Positions 1 to 8,186 of a DNA stretch of 52,868 bases are shown here, piece after piece. The position numbers were made by a program, and so were the translations under genes. Origin of the DNA: JBMOLL01 sp049325415 (GTDB lineage Bacteria > Bacteroidota > Bacteroidia > Bacteroidales > GCA-2748055); assembly GCA_049325415.1 (NCBI GenBank), contig JBMOLL010000091.1, positions 1 through 52,868 on the forward strand. The letters are read 5' to 3'. The notes beneath the pieces were generated by a model. The model ran no database searches, was not told where the DNA came from, and saw only the letters and a program-made list of their open reading frames with translations. Each line of letters begins with the position of its first letter. Position 1 is the stretch's first letter.

Positions 1-1
1 C

Positions 2-226
2 GGCTGTTTTTCCTCTGTCATTGCTTTTTCACGTGAGGATGCCAGTGAAACGATCATTGTATGTCTGAACCTGGGAAAAAAACCAGCCGATGCAGTGATT
101 AAGGGCTATGAAGGGACCTACACAGATTATTTTTCCGGGGAGCCCGTAGAGCTGAAAGCCAAATCGCGGATCAGTCTTGACGCCTGGGGATACCGCTTGC
201 TGATTGCCCCGAAACAGGCCGACTGA
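2..226 (+). CDS. Alpha-amylase-family glycosidase, C-terminal fragment
   Basis: Only the last 74 codons are in the window; the reading frame enters from the left edge and stops with TGA at 224-226. The visible residues (VCLNLGKKPADAVIKGY, then DYFSGEPVELKAKSRI and a final WGYRLLI) match the all-beta C-terminal domain that closes GH13 alpha-amylases, where a hydrophobic strand after 'LDAWGYRLL' ends the protein. The catalytic barrel is outside the window, so substrate and localisation cannot be judged. The 3' end overlaps the convergent C26-like gene by 56 bp. The family assignment rests on a short domain and could be another GH13-like enzyme. Confidence 0.6.
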   Translation, partial: GCFSSVIAFSREDASETIIVCLNLGKKPADAVIKGYEGTYTDYFSGEPVELKAKSRISLDAWGYRLLIAPKQAD

Positions 227-1334
227 GCGGCTGCCTGTTTTCCGATGACCTTTTGATAAGAGAGGAGATATAGGACCAGTAGTCACGGTGAAAGCGCCCT
301 GACTGCTGGTCTTCCATTTTCCGGTAAAAGCTGATGGAACTGTCGGCGGAAATCCAACGGACCTCCTGACGGTATAAGGCCGGATTCTCCGGATGGAACT
401 GGACACCGATCACCCCAGGGTAATCCTCGTGACTCAGAGCTTCCATGATTTTCCCGTCTGCCGACCAGGCAACAGCCCTGAGGCCTTTTCCCGGTTTTTT
501 AACCGCCTGGTGATGACTGCTGAGTACTTCTGGTCCGGGCTGGCCGGAATGCCCGAAATCCAGGATTTCACCGGGTACCGGAACGATGTGGTGGAAATGA
601 TAGCTGGTGGCATAGGAAACAGACAGGTCCGTCTGGGGAAGATAATTCCTGTGTTTCTGATCTGCCTCAAGCAAAATAATATCTTCCACCGTGTGCAGGT
701 CATAAAGTTCAGACGGGATATCCTGCACCAGTGTACCCCCGGTGGCAACATTGATCGTTTGCATGCCCAGGCAGATTCCTGAGATTACGTAAAATGGCTG
801 CTCCTCAGCCAGGGGAGCGGTCTTACTTTCCTGGTTTCCCAGAAGATGCCAGATATAGGAAGCCTCGAGGTAATGCCTGCCGGGATCGCTGATCACTGTA
901 AGTGTATTACAGTCTTCATCGTAAAGCCGGGGCGGAATATCCGGTCCCCCGAAGAATAATGCTCCGACGGAATGATGGAACAGATCCCTGAATTCATTGC
1001 TGCAGGTATTCTCCCGGTATAAATTTCCCGGATCAAGAGCTCCGTTGAGAATTGATAAGGAATACCTTCCGGGCTCCGATGTGGCGATATAGGCGGAAGA
1101 CAATTCGTAATCGTAGTTTTCGGCCTTATGGCCAACTCCTTGAAAATGATAATCCTCCAGGTCAAGCAGATGGTTATCGATCAGGAAATCGAGTGTTTTG
1201 AGTGTCTCTGCCGTGGGGTGGAAGACCAGGATCGTATCTCTGCCGGCTGCCTGTGAATAAAGGGAGGAAGGTGCCAGGGACAGTGCAGATATAATAAGAA
1301 GGACCGGCAAAGAAATCCGGCAAACAGATGACAT
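171..1334 (-). CDS. Exported peptidase C26 / class I glutamine amidotransferase-like protein
   Basis: Predicted 387 aa. The ATG at 1334 is preferred over an upstream in-frame TTG because it directly starts a signal peptide (about residues 1-28, ending near SLYSQ). The core has the C26/PuuD-like pattern: GGPDIPP near 129-135, the nucleophile elbow GICLGMQ with Cys188, SSHHQAV near 272-278, and VQFHPE with His314 and Glu316 completing a Cys-His-Glu triad. Family members hydrolyse gamma-glutamyl amide bonds, such as gamma-glutamyl-GABA or folate polyglutamate. The odd point is the signal peptide: most bacterial PuuD-type enzymes are cytosolic, so this one may act in the periplasm on gamma-glutamyl peptides. 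It converges on, and overlaps, the glycosidase at the left edge. Confidence 0.75.
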   Translation of the reverse strand: MSSVCRISLPVLLIISALSLAPSSLYSQAAGRDTILVFHPTAETLKTLDFLIDNHLLDLEDYHFQGVGHKAENYDYELSSAYIATSEPGRYSLSILNGALDPGNLYRENTCSNEFRDLFHHSVGALFFGGPDIPPRLYDEDCNTLTVISDPGRHYLEASYIWHLLGNQESKTAPLAEEQPFYVISGICLGMQTINVATGGTLVQDIPSELYDLHTVEDIILLEADQKHRNYLPQTDLSVSYATSYHFHHIVPVPGEILDFGHSGQPGPEVLSSHHQAVKKPGKGLRAVAWSADGKIMEALSHEDYPGVIGVQFHPENPALYRQEVRWISADSSISFYRKMEDQQSGRFHRDYWSYISSLIKRSSENRQPLSRPVSGQSASGIPRRQD

Positions 1335-1372
1335 GATTTTATACAAGGTATTCCAGTTTTATGAAAAATATG

Positions 1373-1380
1373 TATTTTTG
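1373..1380 (+). promoter_or_regulatory. -7 promoter element of tRNA-Thr
   Basis: The octamer TATTTTTG fits the Bacteroidota -7 consensus TA-N2-TTTG and lies six bases before the first base of the tRNA, as expected for a tRNA promoter. No clear -33 TTTG is visible at the usual spacing. Confidence 0.5.
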
Positions 1381-1386
1381 CACCAC

Positions 1387-1458
1387 GCCTCTTTAGCTCA
1401 GCGGTAGAGCAGCTGATTCGTAATCAGCAGGTCGGGGGTTCAAATCCCCTGAGAGGCT
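1387..1458 (+). tRNA. tRNA-Thr (anticodon CGU)
   Basis: A complete 72-nt cloverleaf can be drawn: acceptor arms 1387-1393 and 1451-1457 pair over seven bases with one G-U, the D stem is GCTC/GAGC, the anticodon stem is GCTGA/TCAGC around the loop TTCGTAA with anticodon CGT at 1419-1421, and the T arm carries the TTCAAAT loop. The discriminator base is T and CCA is not encoded. It sits only 15 bp from the end of the convergent OLD-like ATPase gene. No direct repeat of the tRNA 3' end was noticed nearby, so there is no evidence of an integrated element. Confidence 0.95.
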
Positions 1459-1473
1459 CAAATCCTTTTATGT

Positions 1474-3801
1474 TTATTTTAAAAGACGGGTGACATCAGC
1501 CACAAAATGGTTGAGGTTGTCTCTCGTTTCTTCATCAAAATCAGAGAATTTCACGTTCCCGTTGATAACTTCCTGCAGGAATCCTGAGGCCAGGATGGCC
1601 CGTGAGAAATTATTATCACTCAGGTACTTCGAATTTGAGACTGTGATCCCTTCCCTGACATGGATGACGTGTTTCTTGAAATCAATGGTGGAGAACAGGT
1701 CCTCTGCGTCCTCATAATTTTTCAGATTGATCAGCTGTTTACCGGCATCCTCGACATTGCTGTCGAACAGTTCCTTCCTCAGACCGGTATGTACCTTTCG
1801 TTCTTCCTCATTGCCAAAGGTAAGTACCACGTATTCCAGTCCCCAGCCTATCAGGATGTTCACCATAACCCGCATGGCCTGGGCCCCGGAAGCCGGAAGG
1901 AAGTAGCATTGCTTATCCGAACCTGTGAGCCTGAAAATGGCTTTCAGAAAGTAGAAAGTGGCAATGTCCTTTACCACCACGTTGTTGAAGGAGTGGATGA
2001 TTTCCTGCTGGTTCAGCCTGGCCCCCATCATTGAGTAGATCGGCGACAGGGTGTCGGCGGTGGCAGCACGAAGGGATCGCATATTGAAGATCAGGGTTTC
2101 ACTGTTGAGGTCATCCTCCACGGCCCGCTGAACAGCAAGAATCCGGTATAGCTTGTTCACGTCGATGAGGTGGGGGGAATGGGTGGTATAAATGATCTGG
2201 ATGTGTTCCCTGATATCGTCGAATACCTTGAGCACATCTTCCTGTGCCCGTGCATGAAGGCTCACACCCGGTTCATCGATCAGCAGGATTTTGTTATGCT
2301 GACTTTTATCCATGGCGGTGGCCTTCAGTTCCAGAAAAAATGAGAGGAACCAGCGTACTCCCCTGCTTCTTTGCTTGGGATAAAGCCTTTCTTTCTCATC
2401 CTTTATCCAGAATTCAATAAAGGGCTTGCCGCTTTTTTCCGGATGGGTATGATCGTAGTGCGAAAGTTCAAAATTTATCTTGATCTTGTTGTTCTTTCCC
2501 ACATTCTGCCTCCAGAAATCCTGGAAATTGAGGGTGATTTCCCCGTTGAGGTTTTCTATTTTCTGTTTCAGGATGCGATTGGTCGGTTGCTGGAAAAATG
2601 AAAAATCCAGCCCGATGATCGTGAGGAAATTTATGGCTGCCTTATAGCCTTCGGCACTGGTATTGCCCGTGGCAATATCTTCAAGATCGATCCGGTTGGG
2701 AAGGAGGGAGCTGAAATCCTCGAAAAGCTCAAAATCAGGCGTTATTTTGAAGATTTCTCCGCCCAGTTCCTGGCTGTTGTAAAAGTAACGGCGTTTCTCA
2801 ATGACCTTTCTTGCCTCTTCATAGGCGGTGGGGAAAAGTGCGCCGTTAAAAACCTCTTCGGCTGATTCCAGGCAGATGTCATATTCAGTTTCATCCCTTA
2901 AAATACTCTCTTTCAGCTGTTCACTTTCCTGCCGGATCAGTTCCTCTTTCAGTTCGGCTGCTCTTTGTTCTTTCTGACTGGATAACATTCCCGCACTCCG
3001 GCTGATGTTCTTCAGTTGTTCCTGGTAATCAATTAGCCGGGCATGTGCACTATGAATTTTTTCCTCCAGGTTGAGCAAACGGTTCTGCATATCGATTTTC
3101 TGCTGCAAAGCGTCCATGGCTGCCTGTCGTTGCTCCAGGGCTTCTTTCTTCTGGGCATGGATTGTCCGGAACTTTCCAAGCATTTCCTCCTCCTGCCGGA
3201 TCTCCTCCGCGTAATCCTCTTTTTTCCCTTTACCAAACAGCGGACGGGAGTTCTTTTTCAGTTCGCTGATCCGGTCCTTTACTTCCGCCACATTGGCATC
3301 GACCTTTTCAAATTCTTTTTCCGCCTTGCTGAGAGCCTGTTTTACTTTATCGATTTCCTTGTTGACATTGTCAATGATCTTCCGGATGCGGACCTCCTGC
3401 TTTTTCCGGTCCTCGTGAACCGCATTGAATACCCGGGTAAATTCTTCACCCATTTCGAAATAGCTCCTGAATTCATCGTCCCATTTGCGGGTGATGGAAA
3501 TAGTATCATTTTCCTGCAAAATGGCCTTTACCCCCGGGTCGATCTTCTGTATCTGAAGGATATTGAGAAGCTCCTTCCATTCGTAGCTGAAGCGGCAGTG
3601 GATCTCAGGCAAGGTCAGATCGCTGCGAAGCATGTCCTCGATCAGGTGGCCATCATGAAAGGCCTTCAGACCCTCCAGGACTGAGGTCTTGCCCGATTCA
3701 TTCTGTCCGATCAGGGTGGTAATATTGTCAAAAGCCAGGTTTTGCCAGCCCGTATCAATGATGGATCTGAAATTCCTTATCCGGAAAGAAATTAGTTTCA
3801 T
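1474..3801 (-). CDS. OLD/SMC-like AAA ATPase with long coiled coil and degenerate TOPRIM-like region
   Basis: 775 aa. Walker A is GQNESGKT at 32-39 after an N-terminal MKLISFRIRNFRSI typical of RecF/SMC/OLD ATPases. A charged coiled coil (about 130-310, rich in K/E/Q) follows, then Walker B LLIDEP at 506-511 and TTHSPH at about 539-544. Residues 605-690 occupy the place of the TOPRIM nuclease domain of OLD proteins, but the hallmark acidic residues look replaced: VVVKD at 608-612 where a Glu is expected, and VVLTFGNEEERK at 658-669 where a D-x-D is expected. Such proteins are ATP-driven DNA-handling factors, sometimes in phage defence (OLD, GajA) or repair. It is a solo gene with no UvrD-like partner adjacent. 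The function is unassigned beyond ATPase; nuclease activity is doubtful. Confidence 0.75.
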   Translation of the reverse strand: MKLISFRIRNFRSIIDTGWQNLAFDNITTLIGQNESGKTSVLEGLKAFHDGHLIEDMLRSDLTLPEIHCRFSYEWKELLNILQIQKIDPGVKAILQENDTISITRKWDDEFRSYFEMGEEFTRVFNAVHEDRKKQEVRIRKIIDNVNKEIDKVKQALSKAEKEFEKVDANVAEVKDRISELKKNSRPLFGKGKKEDYAEEIRQEEEMLGKFRTIHAQKKEALEQRQAAMDALQQKIDMQNRLLNLEEKIHSAHARLIDYQEQLKNISRSAGMLSSQKEQRAAELKEELIRQESEQLKESILRDETEYDICLESAEEVFNGALFPTAYEEARKVIEKRRYFYNSQELGGEIFKITPDFELFEDFSSLLPNRIDLEDIATGNTSAEGYKAAINFLTIIGLDFSFFQQPTNRILKQKIENLNGEITLNFQDFWRQNVGKNNKIKINFELSHYDHTHPEKSGKPFIEFWIKDEKERLYPKQRSRGVRWFLSFFLELKATAMDKSQHNKILLIDEPGVSLHARAQEDVLKVFDDIREHIQIIYTTHSPHLIDVNKLYRILAVQRAVEDDLNSETLIFNMRSLRAATADTLSPIYSMMGARLNQQEIIHSFNNVVVKDIATFYFLKAIFRLTGSDKQCYFLPASGAQAMRVMVNILIGWGLEYVVLTFGNEEERKVHTGLRKELFDSNVEDAGKQLINLKNYEDAEDLFSTIDFKKHVIHVREGITVSNSKYLSDNNFSRAILASGFLQEVINGNVKFSDFDEETRDNLNHFVADVTRLLK

Positions 3802-3865
3802 AGAGTAGTTTTTTTGGGCCGGAAGGTATCCGGAAGCCCTGTCTTGCCTTGATACAGGACGAAAT

Positions 3866-4666
3866 TTAATTAATTTTTACACCGAATACCAGTATATCAT
3901 CAACCTGGGGCTCTTTTCCTTTCCAGGCTTCCAGGTATCTTCCCAGTTCATCGTATTGATAATCAACATCATAAGCTGCTATTTTGCTTAACAGGGATTT
4001 GAACGGTCCGTACATGATTTTTTTTCCCCTGGGGCCCCCAAACTGGTCGGGGAAGCCATCGGAGAAGATATAGATCATATCCCCGCTGCGCAGTTTCACA
4101 GTGTTGTTGGTAAATGATTCCTCTTCAACTGCATTTATCCCGACCGGCATTTTATCCGCCTTGATTTCGGTAAGTTTATTATCCCTGACGTGGTAAAGCG
4201 AGTTATTGGCCCCGGCAAACTGGAGGTTCATCTGTTCGAAATTTATCACGCAGAGTGCCATATCGATGGCATCCTTGTTCTCGTCTTCACCACCCCGCTG
4301 ATGCAGTGCCTTCATCACCCTTTCGCGGAGCAGATTAAGGATGGTGCTGGCTTTCATGGAGTTGCGCTCGCTCAGTATTTCGTTCAGGAAGGATATCCCC
4401 ATAATACTGAGGAGAGCGCCCGGAACACCATGACCCGTGCAGTCGCCGGCAGCCATGATAACACTGTCGTCCTTACGTGAACAGTAATAAAAGTCGCCGC
4501 TGACAATATCCCTTGGGCGGAAAAAGAGCAGATAATCCTTCAGGGCTGATTTGAGCAGTTTCTTGTCGGGAAGGATGGCCTGCTGAATGAAACTGGCATA
4601 CTTGATGCTCGCAAGCAATTCCTTGTGGTTCTCAATCAGGGCTTCTCTGGAAAGGGACTCGTTCAT
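3866..4666 (-). CDS. Stand-alone SpoIIE-type PP2C serine phosphatase
   Basis: 266 aa, soluble, with no sensor or membrane segment. A short helical lead (IKYASFIQQAILP) is followed by a full SpoIIE/PP2C domain: RPRDIVSGDFYY, AGDCTGHGVPGALLS and SDGFPDQFGG carry the metal-binding Asp residues. It lies 33 bp downstream of a 1108-aa gene whose C-terminal domain is clearly homologous along the whole length, so the two form an operon and probably arose by duplication of the output domain. Proteins of this type dephosphorylate anti-sigma-factor antagonists or similar partners; no STAS or RsbW-like partner is encoded nearby, so the target is unknown. The start is the only ATG that keeps the complete lead helix. 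Confidence 0.85.
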   Translation of the reverse strand: MNESLSREALIENHKELLASIKYASFIQQAILPDKKLLKSALKDYLLFFRPRDIVSGDFYYCSRKDDSVIMAAGDCTGHGVPGALLSIMGISFLNEILSERNSMKASTILNLLRERVMKALHQRGGEDENKDAIDMALCVINFEQMNLQFAGANNSLYHVRDNKLTEIKADKMPVGINAVEEESFTNNTVKLRSGDMIYIFSDGFPDQFGGPRGKKIMYGPFKSLLSKIAAYDVDYQYDELGRYLEAWKGKEPQVDDILVFGVKIN

Positions 4667-4699
4667 GGAAGGGTCCGAATTAACCGGGACAAAAAAAAG

Positions 4700-7600
4700 C
4701 TACAGCCGGATACCAACGACCAGGATATCATCAATCTGTGGTTCATGGCCCATCCATTCCAGCAATGTTTTTTCCATCAGTTTTCGCTGTTCAGCCATCG
4801 GGTAGGCCTGTATATCAAGCATGAGCTTTTTAAAGTTTTTCGACATGAATTTCTTACCCTCACTTCCTCCGAACTGATCAAGATAGCCATCGGAGAAAAG
4901 ATACAGGGTATAATTATCGTTGGGAAGTTCGGTAGCCGAAAAATCCATTTTCTTTTCCGAAATCCCGATCGGCATCTGGTCGGCCCTCAGCTGGAAGAGA
5001 ATATGGGTGGCGTTGTAGAAATCGCCCCTTCCGGTTTCCAGTTCCTCTCCGCGTGCAACGGTGGCCTTTTCCTCTGCCGTGAGTTCCCTGACGTAATATA
5101 AGGGATTATAGGCTCCGGAGAACTGGAAAGAATGGTTTTCCGAGTCGATTCTTACCATGGAGAGGTCCATCCCGTCTTTCGTTGATTCCCCGATACTTTT
5201 ACCCGATTGCTTCAGTGAGGTGATCACATGTTCCCTCAGGGAATCAAGGATCAGGTTGGTATCGGTAACCCCCGACTTGATGATGATCTCATCAAGGAAG
5301 GATATCCCCAGCATGCTCATAAAGGCACCCGGCACGCCATGACCTGTACAGTCGGCGGCCACAAAGAATACTTTCCCGTCGCGCTGTCCCATCCAGTAGA
5401 AATCGCCGCTGACGATATCCCTGGGCCGGAACAGAATAAAGTGATCCAGCTGAGCATCTTCCAGGACCTTTTCTGTTGGCAGCAGGGCCCTCTGAATGCG
5501 GCTGGCATATTCGATCGAGTCGGTCAGCTCTTCCTTCTGCTTGCGGATCTCGGCTGTTCTTTCCTGGATGACCCCCTCAAGCCGGATATTTTCAAGTTTG
5601 AGCCTGCGGGTGTACAGCTTGATAATAAAGAAAATGATTAGGCCGGAAATAATAATGTATCCGAGGTAGGCTACAAAGGTGGCATACACGGGCCGGAGGA
5701 TCACAAAAGAGTAGCTTCCGGCTTCACTTTCCTCACCGAAAATATTGAGTGCCTTTACTTTAAAAGTGTAATTCCCGTAGGGCAGGTTGGTGAAATCCTT
5801 GTAAAAAACGCGGTCCCAGGACGACCAGGTTCTGTCAAATCCTTCCAGCTGGTAGGAGAACAGCGTTTTGTCCTCACCAATAAAATACGGATACGTCCAG
5901 CGAAACTCAATGTTGTTATACCTGTAGGGGATGTCGGGGATGCTTTCTTTATCCTGCAGGGTACTGATCCTGATCTTCCCGTTTTCATACGTATGATAGA
6001 AATTGCCGTCAAAGATCAGCGAGTCGTTGTCGATGGTCACCCCTCTGATCAGGGTCTGTCCTGGTTCCCCGGCTTCGTAGGCTACCTGCTTGTCGTAATG
6101 GTAAAGTTCATTGGAATTGGAAAACCATACACCTTCTCCAGGGACACTGTAAATCACATCCGTCGAAAAGGCAGGCAGGCGAAAAAAGGGCTTCGATACC
6201 TGTACATACCCGGTATCTTCCGGAACCAGCCGGATAAGGCTCCAGCCCCTGATGGAGTTTTCAATGCTGATCCAGAATTCACCGTCATAATCCTTGTGAA
6301 TGGTCTGAATGGTATTCTGTCCCTTCATCAGGAAGGGGTTCAGTACGGAATCCCTGTAAAAGCGGTTGGTCTGATAATTGTAATGATAAATACCGTCTGT
6401 GGTCCCGACATACACCACACCGTCCAGGCAGGTCACCTGGTTCCGGTCTGGACTCGGTAATCCGTTCTCTGTGCCAAGCATAGTATAGGAGGCCCGGGAG
6501 TCATCCACAGCAACTTTCCCAATTCCCCCGATTTTTGTAGCGAAAAAGAGGTTCCGTGCACTGTCAATTCCCAGGGTACGCACTTCATCGGGAACCTTTG
6601 TAAGTTTCAGGTCTTCGTAGTAAGACCCGTTTTCATATTTAAGATAGACCACCGAATTTTCATCCCCGATGTAAAAGCGGTTAACGTAGACCGGGTCCTG
6701 GTAAATGCAAAAAGGCCTGTATTTGCTTTCCTGATTATCTTTCTTTCCCTGAATGATCTCGTCCAACTGAACGGTGTTATTGTTCCGGTCGATCTCAAAC
6801 AAGCCGCCATCCGATGCAGCGATAAGAACCTCCCGCTGGTCTTTTTTAAAGGTGATGAGGCTCCAGACTTCGGTCATATCTCCAACTCTGCGGAACCTGA
6901 CCCCACTTTTACTCTCCACGGTGCAGAAGAGACCGATCTTCGTGCCAACATACAACCGGTTATTGAACCGGGTAATAACATGGATAAGACCCTGTAAACC
7001 ACCTGCCTTTTCATTGAATACCCGGAAAGGCGAATTGAGTTCGGTTTTCGTGATACCGATGCTGAGTGCGGAAAATAAAGGGCTGTTTATGCTGCTTTGC
7101 TTCTGTATATAGGAATAATAAACTGAATTGTCCTGCAGACCATCATTCTTGGTAATGATCTCAAGAAGTTCGCCTTTGGCTGAAAGTAAAAGCAATCCGC
7201 CAGACAGTGTCGAAACAAGGAATTTGTCAGGCGAAGGTTTCAGGATTTGAGAGATCCCGTTTTCAACAATATAATCATTGATAAAATCGCTGGTGAAACT
7301 GAAATCCACAGAACCGGAACGTGTATCAAAGATCGACAGGCCGGTAACATCGCTGCCGATGATCAGGCGGCCTTCATCAAATTTTTCAATGGCAAAAATA
7401 TTCTCCTTGGTATAGCATTCCGAGCCTTTGACAATTCCAAAGGTATCCGCTTTGAGTTCAGCAATACCATTAACAAAAGTTGTACTGTAAAAATGCCCGT
7501 CGATCACAAAACTGAACAGTGTATTTTCCGGCACATTAAAGGCATAAACCGTATCTTTCTGAATATCGTACCTGAAGATATACTTCATCGTACAGAAATA

Positions 7601-8026
7601 CACGTTCCCGTCCAGGTAATAGGATTTCCAGACATCATAGAACAGGTGAAAAGTGGTATCGGTCCGGGGAAGAAGGGAACGGTAATGCAAAGTACCTTTT
7701 GTATCCGGGGCAAGATAGCCGAATTCGGCCACGGCCCCGACATACACAGTTCCTTCATTATCGAGGGTGAGGGAACGGATCGTGCTGTTATTGCTTATAT
7801 TGATGGTTTTCCATTCGGATCCGTCGTACTCAAGGATGCCTTTATCATCGTTGCCGACATATAGGATCCCGCGTTCATCCTGGACCATGGTCCAGTTCTG
7901 CTCGCTTCCCCTGGTTACTTCCGGCGGGTAATTGCTGATAAGCGGGAATCCGAACCTGTTTGGCTGCGCCCATGCTGCAACCATTAGAATAAAAAACAGG
8001 TTAATACTTATGATTATCCGCTTCAT
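4700..8026 (-). CDS. Two-component-type propeller sensor with Y_Y_Y domain and SpoIIE phosphatase output
   Basis: 1108 aa. It has a signal peptide (1-20, ending AWAQ) and a periplasmic series of propeller blades (for example LYVGNDDKGILEYDG, VYVGTTDGIYHYN). A Y_Y_Y-like Ig domain follows just before the membrane (FSYQLEGFDRTWSSWD, NLPYGNYTFKVKALN). There is one TM helix (about 780-805), a coiled-coil linker (about 806-835) and a SpoIIE phosphatase domain (about 838-1108) with GDFYW at 874-878, DCTGHG at 892-897 and SDGYLDQFGG near the end. The N-terminal architecture is that of hybrid two-component systems used by Bacteroidota to sense extracytoplasmic ligands, but the output is a phosphatase instead of a kinase. 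Compared with the free phosphatase downstream, its domain has an extra loop of about 25 residues (around LTAEEKATVARG). The ligand is unknown. Confidence 0.85.
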   Translation of the reverse strand: MKRIIISINLFFILMVAAWAQPNRFGFPLISNYPPEVTRGSEQNWTMVQDERGILYVGNDDKGILEYDGSEWKTINISNNSTIRSLTLDNEGTVYVGAVAEFGYLAPDTKGTLHYRSLLPRTDTTFHLFYDVWKSYYLDGNVYFCTMKYIFRYDIQKDTVYAFNVPENTLFSFVIDGHFYSTTFVNGIAELKADTFGIVKGSECYTKENIFAIEKFDEGRLIIGSDVTGLSIFDTRSGSVDFSFTSDFINDYIVENGISQILKPSPDKFLVSTLSGGLLLLSAKGELLEIITKNDGLQDNSVYYSYIQKQSSINSPLFSALSIGITKTELNSPFRVFNEKAGGLQGLIHVITRFNNRLYVGTKIGLFCTVESKSGVRFRRVGDMTEVWSLITFKKDQREVLIAASDGGLFEIDRNNNTVQLDEIIQGKKDNQESKYRPFCIYQDPVYVNRFYIGDENSVVYLKYENGSYYEDLKLTKVPDEVRTLGIDSARNLFFATKIGGIGKVAVDDSRASYTMLGTENGLPSPDRNQVTCLDGVVYVGTTDGIYHYNYQTNRFYRDSVLNPFLMKGQNTIQTIHKDYDGEFWISIENSIRGWSLIRLVPEDTGYVQVSKPFFRLPAFSTDVIYSVPGEGVWFSNSNELYHYDKQVAYEAGEPGQTLIRGVTIDNDSLIFDGNFYHTYENGKIRISTLQDKESIPDIPYRYNNIEFRWTYPYFIGEDKTLFSYQLEGFDRTWSSWDRVFYKDFTNLPYGNYTFKVKALNIFGEESEAGSYSFVILRPVYATFVAYLGYIIISGLIIFFIIKLYTRRLKLENIRLEGVIQERTAEIRKQKEELTDSIEYASRIQRALLPTEKVLEDAQLDHFILFRPRDIVSGDFYWMGQRDGKVFFVAADCTGHGVPGAFMSMLGISFLDEIIIKSGVTDTNLILDSLREHVITSLKQSGKSIGESTKDGMDLSMVRIDSENHSFQFSGAYNPLYYVRELTAEEKATVARGEELETGRGDFYNATHILFQLRADQMPIGISEKKMDFSATELPNDNYTLYLFSDGYLDQFGGSEGKKFMSKNFKKLMLDIQAYPMAEQRKLMEKTLLEWMGHEPQIDDILVVGIRL

Positions 8027-8158
8027 CCGGGAATATTTAGTGATCTAAAGTATTGAAAATATGAGAAAGTCCGAAATAAAAAAACCATTTTTTTACCTCC
8101 CGGGCAGGCGAAGGCATGGTGCACTTTCTTTTCAGATTCATAATCAGAATCTTTTAAT

Positions 8159-8166
8159 TATTTTTG
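8159..8166 (+). promoter_or_regulatory. Putative -7 element for the C25 peptidase gene
   Basis: TATTTTTG matches TA-N2-TTTG, 20 bp before the ATG at 8187, in the divergent spacer between the propeller/SpoIIE gene and the peptidase gene. No convincing -33 element was found at 19-21 bp spacing. Confidence 0.35.
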
Positions 8167-8186
8167 ATGGTCTGTAAATCACGGTC

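Noticed and set aside
3043..3684. A 213-codon open frame on the plus strand within the OLD-like ATPase gene
   Set aside because: It is antisense to the coiled-coil-coding region, whose biased codons leave long open frames in other phases.
1387..3801. A mobile element inserted at tRNA-Thr
   Set aside because: No integrase, no direct repeat of the tRNA end and no transposase were seen near the tRNA.
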